Shown piece after piece: positions 57,064 to 64,000 of a DNA stretch of 64,000 nt (its first letter is position 1; the number at the start of each line of letters is the position of its first letter). This DNA comes from Tupaia tana (lineage: Eukaryota; Chordata; Mammalia; Scandentia; Tupaiidae). The stretch covers positions 127,487,592 to 127,551,591 of the forward strand of contig JAKSZU010000006.1 of NCBI GenBank assembly GCA_026018925.1. Reading direction: 5' to 3'. The position numbers were made by a program, and so were the translations under genes. The notes beneath the pieces were generated by a model. That model was given only the letters and a program-made list of their open reading frames with translations, had not been told where the DNA came from and did no database searches.

Positions 57064-57310
57064 TGGGCCAGTCTGCAGCATGGTGGTTAAGGCAGCTGGA
57101 TCCCACATGGTCAATTGCTCAGTTCGCATCCTGGACCTGTGGCTTGGATAACACGCCAGGCTCCTGCGTGTGCATGCTCAGAAACCCAGAAGGAGGGAGA
57201 TATGGAGAAGGAGTTGTGATGTGACCAGTCCCATGGAATGTATTTTCTAATTTCTCTTCTCTCTCTGTGAGCACACATAACCTCTGACAAAATTTTTTTT
57301 AAAAAAAAAA
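57064..57310 (+). mobile_element. SINE type B/D
   Basis: GGGCCAGTCTGCAGCATGGT then GGTTAAGGCAGCTGGATCCC, body AGGAGTTGTGATGTGACCAG, short CT run, A-tail. AAGGCTA / AGAGGCTATA flanks are a weak duplication. Confidence 0.88.
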
Positions 57311-57837
57311 GAAAGAGGCTATAGCTAAATAACTAAAAGCAGATGATGAAGCTGATATGGGTATATATTTGCCTCTTGAACAACTGAAGAAGTATTAAAG
57401 CAGTAATCCATATATCTTGTGCTACATAAGATTTTAATGGTAAAATAGAAACAACGTAAGCAGACTTTTCCATTGAGGATTTACAAAGAACTCTACAATG
57501 TGGGGAAAAATGGTTTAACATTAAAATCGAGAAGAAGAAATTTCTATGAAAATAGGCCTATGTGTTCCCCCAAAAAAGGAAGGCAGAAAAAAAATGAAAT
57601 CACAAAGTTAAAAACCATAACCATAACCTTGTACTTTTTCACACTGCTAGACAAGTTTTCATTAAATTCTGTTTCAATTACTTAAGGAAAAAACTTGATA
57701 AACAAGGTTTTGAATATACCACTTCAAAGAAAAATATTAAGATGATAGTTATTAGTTTGCCCAATTTTGCTCAAAATCTCCTTTGGGCTACATATTCACA
57801 AAAGTTGTTCAGAGGTGTTTATTTTCACATATCCTTG
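57311..57837. other. Unique AT-rich sequence
   Basis: No gene or repeat recognised. Confidence 0.4.
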
Positions 57838-58353
57838 GTCGTAGTCCATTCCTGTCACTATAATAAAATACTGCAGACTGGGTAATTTATAAATAATTTA
57901 TTTCTCATGGCTTGGAAATTTATTTCTCATAGCATGGAAGCTGTGAAGTATTAGATCAAGGAGCCACCAGACTCAGGTCTGGCAAAGGTTCCTGCTGCTT
58001 TCTTTTATTAACTTTATTTATTATTATTATTATTTTCCAGTATAATCAAAGAGAGACAGAGAGAGAGGAAAAGTGAGAAAGCAAGCCATCAGGTCCGGGA
58101 CTCAAATGGCAGTTGGCCATGTGGGAGTCCAGCGCCTTTAACCACTATGCCACCTGCTGGCCCCCTGCTGCTTTCCAGATTGCACCTTGTGGCTGGGTCC
58201 TCTGGTAAGGATGGATACTGTCTTACATGGTAGAAGGGACAGAGAACAAAAGGGCCCACCTAGTGCCCTCCAGCCCTTTTTAAAAGGCCTTTATCCTAAC
58301 TTTGAAGGTGCAACCTTCATAGCCTAATCACCTTTGAAAAATCTTGCCTCTTT
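57838..58353 (-). mobile_element. MLT1-like (MaLR) LTR, host of later insertions
   Basis: GTCCATTCCTGTCACTATAA, CTGCAGACTGGGTAATTTAT and TTATTTCTCATGGCTTGG mark its 3' end in reverse; GAAGGTGCAACCTTCATAGC then CTAATCACCTTTG marks its 5' part. A type C SINE splits it. The short phrase TTTATTTCTCAT is repeated within it. Confidence 0.85.
58003..58163 (-). mobile_element. SINE type C (minus) with perfect 12-bp TSD
   Basis: CCTGCTGCTTTC at 57,991-58,002 and 58,164-58,175. GA stretch, AAAGTGAGAAAGCAAGCCAT, and the head complement CTATGCCACCTGCTGGCCC. Confidence 0.96.
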
Positions 58354-58355
58354 TT

Positions 58356-58598
58356 GGGACCAGCAGTTAGTGTAATGGCTATGTCGCTGGACTCCCATGT
58401 AGTCGACCACGGTTCGCGTCCCGGACCCAGTGGCTTAAAACTCACACTGTGCGCATGCCCAAGATCCCGAGAGGAGAATGGAGGAGAAGGGATTGCAGCG
58501 TGGTCATCCCCCCTGGGGGGTGATTTCTCGCTTTCTGTCTCTCTGTCTGTCTGGCGAGCGCACATGCCCTATAGCAAAAACCTCTTCCAAAAGAAAAA
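58356..58598 (+). mobile_element. SINE type A with TSD
   Basis: AAAATCTTGCCTCTTTTT on the left and AAAAGTCTCGCCTCTTTTTT on the right flank it. The body lacks about 15 bp around GCCGGGCGCGTGTGCG compared with its sisters. Confidence 0.94.
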
Positions 58599-58628
58599 GT
58601 CTCGCCTCTTTTTTAAAAGAGAATTTTA

Positions 58629-58651
58629 TCTCCAAAAAAAGAAAAAAAAAA
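58629..58651 (+). mobile_element. Tail-only SINE insertion
   Basis: The 14-bp AAAAGAGAATTTTA occurs at 58,615-58,628 and 58,652-58,665. Between them is only TCTCC plus an A-rich run, exactly the last bases of the type A body and its tail. It reads as a retrotransposition truncated after about 5 bp of SINE. Confidence 0.75.
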
Positions 58652-58854
58652 AAAAGAGAATTTTAATTTATTTACTTGCTTATTTTTGCACAACAGCATC
58701 AAAAAGTAAGTGTATTTAATCATAACACAGCAAATGGGTGAACAGGATAATAATTCAAACCATGTTCATGAAGTGGCAACAGAAATTTGGCCAAAGATAA
58801 GCAGAAGAACCTTGGCTTAAAAGAATGAGAACCAGTGCCTTCACCCCTCCCACC

Positions 58855-59325
58855 CTCTTTCTGACATCTTTCTGTGCCACCGTAGTGATGCACATGAATG
58901 TCCTGACTCATGCTCTCCAGAGCATCAACAATGCCAGAAAGAGAGGCAAACACCAGGTTCTTACTAGGCCGTGCTCCAAAGTCACTGTCTAGTTTCTAAT
59001 TGTGATGATGAAGCATGGTTACATTGGTAACTCTGAAATCATTGATGACCACAGAGCTGGAAAAACTGTTGTCAACTTCACCAGCAGGTTAAACAAGTGT
59101 GGAGTCATCCGTCCCAGACTTGATGTGCGACTCAAAGGTCTAGAGAAATGGCGGAGTAATCTGCTCCAGTCCTCAGTATGGTCTCATTGTACTGACTACC
59201 TCAGCTGGTAACACGGACCATGAAGAAGCAAGAGAGAAACATACAGGAGGGAAAATCCTGGGATTCTTTTTCTAGGGATGTAAGACACACATACAAATAA
59301 AATGCCTCAATGGGGGGGAAAAAAG
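58855..59325 (+). pseudogene. RPS15AP: RPS15A processed pseudogene
   Basis: Intronless copy of the mRNA for ribosomal protein S15a (uS8, 130 aa, part of the 40S subunit). It starts at the terminal-oligopyrimidine-like CTCTTTCTGACATCTTTCTG, has GTG in place of the start ATG (58,885-58,887), and covers the whole coding region to TAG at 59,273-59,275. AATAAA is at 59,296 and a short A-rich end at about 59,320. Codon 36 (Arg in the family) is TAG (58,990-58,992). A deletion near CTCCAGTCCTCAGTATGG (about 59,163) shifts the frame. TAAAAGAATGAGAACCA (58,817-58,833) and TAAAAGAATTAGAACCA (59,326-59,342) are the target-site duplication. The right copy contains the FCF1 stop codon, so this copy landed in an existing FCF1 pseudogene. 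The family is a frequent source of retrocopies. Confidence 0.95.
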
Positions 59326-59970
59326 TAAAAGAATTAGAACCAAGAGGTCCCATAATCATCTGGCATCTGCTCCACGTTGTATCTATGGTTGGATGTACAT
59401 GACAGGAACTTCCGGGATCATCCAGATTCTTCTTTTAAGATCCCGGTCCACTGTGGCCACAACGAAACACTTGTGCTGAGTTCCTCTCTGTACTAAGCAG
59501 TCATCCGCGTAGGTTCTTTCATGCGTGCACGTTAATCATTCAAGTCTTGGATCCTTGCAGAACCTCAGAGCCACTCCGTACTTCTGCGCCAATTTCTCAG
59601 TGTCAGCCATTACATAGTTGTACAAGGGGTACACCTGTGTGCAAACAGGCCATCGCTGACTGCACTAAGTCCAGTCTGGCTTCAATAGACAAGTTCATAA
59701 AGTTGGTATCAACCCAGATGTAGTCAGGTGGGCCCAGCTGAGTACCACGTTGAGAGAACAAACAGGAAGGTGTTGGGGACTTCTCTTCCCTTCAGCATGC
59801 TGGGATCTTTCTTTTCTTTGTTTTTAGGTTTCAATCTACCCTTTTCTTTAAACTTCTGATCTCTGACATTAAGCATTTGCTTCATAGTCACAGGCATCCT
59901 TGTTTTTTTTTTTTCTTCCCCTTGCTCACACCTCACTCTTGTTTCTTCCAGAATCACCAATAGCACAACC

Positions 59971-60227
59971 TATTTATTTATTTATTTTGCCAGAGGGCAT
60001 GTGCACTCACCAGGAAGAGACAGAGACAGGGAGAAAGCACCCTCTCCCCCATCACACACACACAGTGGAAAACAGTCAGGCTGCAATCCTTTTCCCCTGT
60101 CTTCCCTCCTTTTGGGATTTTGGGCATGCATACACACTTGCTCAGAGTGTTTCTCAAGCAGCTGTGTCCAACATTCAATCTGGGTGGTTCGCCATGTGCG
60201 ATCCTGCACCTTAACCACCAGGCCCTA
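59971..60227 (-). mobile_element. SINE type D (minus)
   Basis: TTTATT tail, TTTTGCCAGAGGGCATGTGC, GAGAAAGCACCCTCTCCCCC, and the head complement CACCTTAACCACCAGGCCCT. It abuts the 5' end of the FCF1 pseudogene. Confidence 0.9.
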
Positions 60228-62135
60228 CCTCATAATGCTGTTGCATTGAAGATGATGTTTGAGCATGAAATGTGAAGGACACCAGCATTCAAACCATAGC
60301 ATACTTTCTCTAATAGCTTCACTCTGAGAATGAAATAACAGAAAAATACATGTGGTATTGTAACCTTCACTCTCTAGCTAAGTTGGATAATTGGAAAGGA
60401 ATCATTGAGCTTTTTATGATTCCAGTGTAATACAGCTACCTCTAGAAAATTCAATGATCAACACAATGACTGAATATATTGTGATTTATGTTCACGAAAA
60501 GATAAAGGAACACTTCCCAGAGGAATGGATTCTTGAAATGTTCTTAAGGAAAGTGTAGGATTTAGCTAATCAAAGAAACAAGCCTGAGGGAAGCCCCTTG
60601 GAAACAAGAAGGCAGAATGGTGAAGTAGAGGCGGATTCCTGCAGAGCCTTTTGCTATGCAAAGCAGCTTGGATTTCATTCTACAGAGGCTTAGTAAGGCC
60701 ACTGAAGAGTTTACCATCAGGATAACAATGTGCTAATGGCACAGTATTACCTATTCTGATATTCCTATACATTCCAGCCAAGTTTTATGAACTATTTTAA
60801 GCGAGATATTTCTCACTAGCAACTTGGAAAATGTGACTATTAGATCATGTACGCTGCAAACCATTGCTCGATGACTTAGCACACTCAGAGCTGCTTACTC
60901 TCTGTTTTAACAGTATTTTGGTCTTTGTTGTTTTGTGTGTCTGTTTATGTTTATCAGTCTAAAGTTACTCTGTATTACTACATTTATAAAAATCAATCTA
61001 GGACCTAGTCATGAGACTTCAATGATCTTGTTTATGCCAGAACAGATTATTCGTTATGTACACACATTGCCATTCAAATAAATTCTAGCCAGGCAGAAGC
61101 TATGGCCTAAAATACTGGCCTTCTATAAACAGAAAACCAGCGACTTAGGTAAACTAAACCCACCCACTTTCTTAACACAAAGAGCCGGAAATTATTTACA
61201 ATCTGGTTATATGCTGGGAATTTGACCAATCTTGGTTCCCAGGTCAAGTGCCAATATTCACTGGATTTATTTAGAAGAAGAGTAAATCATCAACCACACT
61301 TGGCCCAGCCCCTTACAGTACAGTCTAGAATAGGTTTAATGATATTTATACTACAGCTAGGCCTGAGCTCTAGTTTAAGTGTTTCTGATTAGGCGGAAAT
61401 CTAACTAACAGAATGACTCTGTAACAAACGTTTTCATCATATACATCATTGCAGCTTCGTTATAACAGTGTTTTGTTCTAAGCTCCCAAATACTTACAAA
61501 AGCTACCTTAAGGAAAAGAGAAAACATTCAGGAGCTTCTCTCATTTACAAGATAAAGCAAAATCTAACTACCTACTATATTGCACTTGAATATTTTGGTT
61601 TTATTTTGATCTGAAAACCAAGAAGTCATAGTTTCACTGCTTGAAAGCACCATAGAGATGAATTACCATTAAAGTTCACAGAAACAATCCCCTCTTGACA
61701 TTCTCTTAAACAACATTGATTAGGTAATAAACTCATTCATTTGCACTTGTTACCCACAGAGCAATTATTCTTATTTTATCTTACTCTTCTGACAATGAGC
61801 TATAACATCTCACTGAAAATAGAGGTATATTAGCAGTATTACACTGCAATTTAGAAGTTCTAAGAAAGCTATAGACAAAGACCTCCCTATTTTCAGTGAA
61901 AAAATACTGGTCAGGCAAAGCCTTTTAATCTAAGCCCTTTGACAACTGAAAAATATTTTCGTCTCAACTCATAATTAGATTAATTGTCAAAGAGAAAGAC
62001 TTCAACAAAATACCAGTCTAAAACCATAGCATTTTAGTAAGTCTCAGTCTGACCCCTTGTCCTTATAAGACTTCCTACTATTTGCAGGGCAATAAAAATA
62101 AATTTTGTTCATCATATCCTAATGCTATATAGATT
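60228..62135. other. Repeat-free unique region
   Basis: About 1.9 kb in which I recognise no transposon, microsatellite or open frame of note, although flanking DNA is saturated with repeats. Moderate AT content. Could be conserved non-coding DNA, but that needs a cross-species alignment. Confidence 0.5.
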
Positions 62136-62330
62136 GTGACCAGATTGTGGTATGGTGGTTAAGGAACTGGACTCCCACATGACCAACCATGGTTAGAATT
62201 CTGGATCTGGCAGCTTGTTTTCTCACTTTCTCTCTTTCTTTCTGTCTCTCACTGGTGGGCACGTGTGCCCTGTAGCAAATTAAGAAATAATAATAATAAT
62301 TAATAAAATTAAATAAATAATTCTAAAAAA
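62136..62330 (+). mobile_element. SINE type C
   Basis: GTGACCAGATTGTGGTATGG then TGGTTAAGGAACTGGACTCC, direct junction to TTTTCTCACTTTCTCTCTTT, and the terminus AAATTAAATAAATAATTCT. TATATAG occurs at both flanks. Confidence 0.92.
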
Positions 62331-62339
62331 ATTAGTATA

Positions 62340-64000
<1,661 letters not shown>

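Larger units (their letters stand above)
58609..59950 (-). pseudogene. FCF1P: FCF1 processed pseudogene, split by RPS15A retrocopy
   Basis: Minus-strand intronless copy of FCF1, a PIN-domain protein of the small-subunit processome that acts in 18S rRNA maturation in the nucleolus. The coding part spans 59,334-59,923 (family length 198 aa). TMKQMLNVRDQKFKEKGRLK is readable near the N-terminus, and WVDTNFMNL keeps the PIN-domain Asp. The stop TAA is at 59,336-59,334, after MPDDYGTSWF. Damage: the start ATG reads AAG (59,923-59,921), and a lysine-codon A run has grown to 12, a two-base frameshift relative to the parent; more indels follow. The 3' UTR resumes left of the RPS15A insertion (about 58,815 down to 58,609), where AAATAAATT then a short A run on the minus strand suggests the poly-A site. 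That left boundary is inferred. Confidence 0.9.

Noticed and set aside
59002-59211. 69-codon frame similar to ribosomal protein S15a
   Set aside because: Internal piece of the RPS15A pseudogene lying after the premature TAG and before a frameshift.

Overview
This window is nuclear DNA from a placental mammal. It reads as intergenic or intronic sequence packed with retrotransposons, and I see no intact protein-coding gene, rRNA gene or tRNA gene. The evidence is: (i) four processed (intronless) pseudogenes of standard mammalian genes; (ii) eutherian-wide fossils (MIR, L2, L1M-type LINE ends, MaLR/MLT1-like and ERVL/MLT2-like LTRs, MER5-like hAT pieces); (iii) two old 7SL-RNA-derived SINE fragments (28.64-28.79 kb and 34.02-34.14 kb), which point to Euarchontoglires; and (iv) about 60 copies of one tRNA-derived SINE lineage, which I cannot match to Alu, B1/B2/ID, SINEC, ERE, PRE-1, VES, lagomorph C or AfroSINE. 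I do not name the species.

SINE labels used below are mine. Type A is young and CpG-rich: head GGGACCAGCAGTTAGCGTAA, body of about 245 bp, then poly-A. Type B has the same architecture but is older, with a head like GGGCCAGCAGGTGGCGTGG then TGGTTAAGG. Type C is short (about 110 bp body plus an A/T-rich 3' end): the head joins directly to a CT-rich stretch and ends in a conserved AATAATTCT-like terminus. Type D is older, with a head like GGCCAGCCCCATAGCTTAG and GGAGCCAGATCCCACATGG. Type E is a rarer tRNA-related family with two copies. Many copies are flanked by 11-18 bp target-site duplications (TSDs), which fix their boundaries.

Layout. 0-5.1 kb: dense SINEs, old LINE 3' ends and one mariner-like MITE. 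5.1-17.3 kb: mixed unique DNA, SINEs, two MITEs and MIR. 17.3-23.6 kb: mostly repeat-poor unique DNA. 24-28.9 kb: SINEs, a hAT transposon lodged inside a type D SINE, an MLT2-like LTR and a 7SL SINE. 28.95-32.90 kb: a nearly full-length HK1 processed pseudogene, broken by a type A SINE and carrying a 134-bp internal segment copied into its 3' UTR. 33.4-41 kb: SINEs, the best MITE copy and a second MLT2-like LTR. 41-48.7 kb: SINEs, a LINE end split by a MaLR-like LTR, a large TA/TG microsatellite with an inverted SINE foldback, and a possible LTR. 48.7-52 kb: unique DNA. 52.2-56.5 kb: two L1 3' ends in the same orientation, shredded by SINEs and an MLT1-like LTR. 57.8-60 kb: a nested pile of MLT1-like LTR, FCF1 pseudogene (minus), RPS15A pseudogene (plus, inserted exactly at the FCF1 stop codon) and SINEs. 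60.2-62.1 kb: repeat-free unique DNA. 62.3-64 kb: a DNAJA1 processed pseudogene (minus), broken by a type A SINE that runs off the window edge.

No genes here work together as a pathway. The story is retrotransposition: L1-type machinery copied four housekeeping mRNAs and several SINE generations into this locus. The most informative structures are the nested insertions and the HK1 internal duplication, which give a relative chronology.
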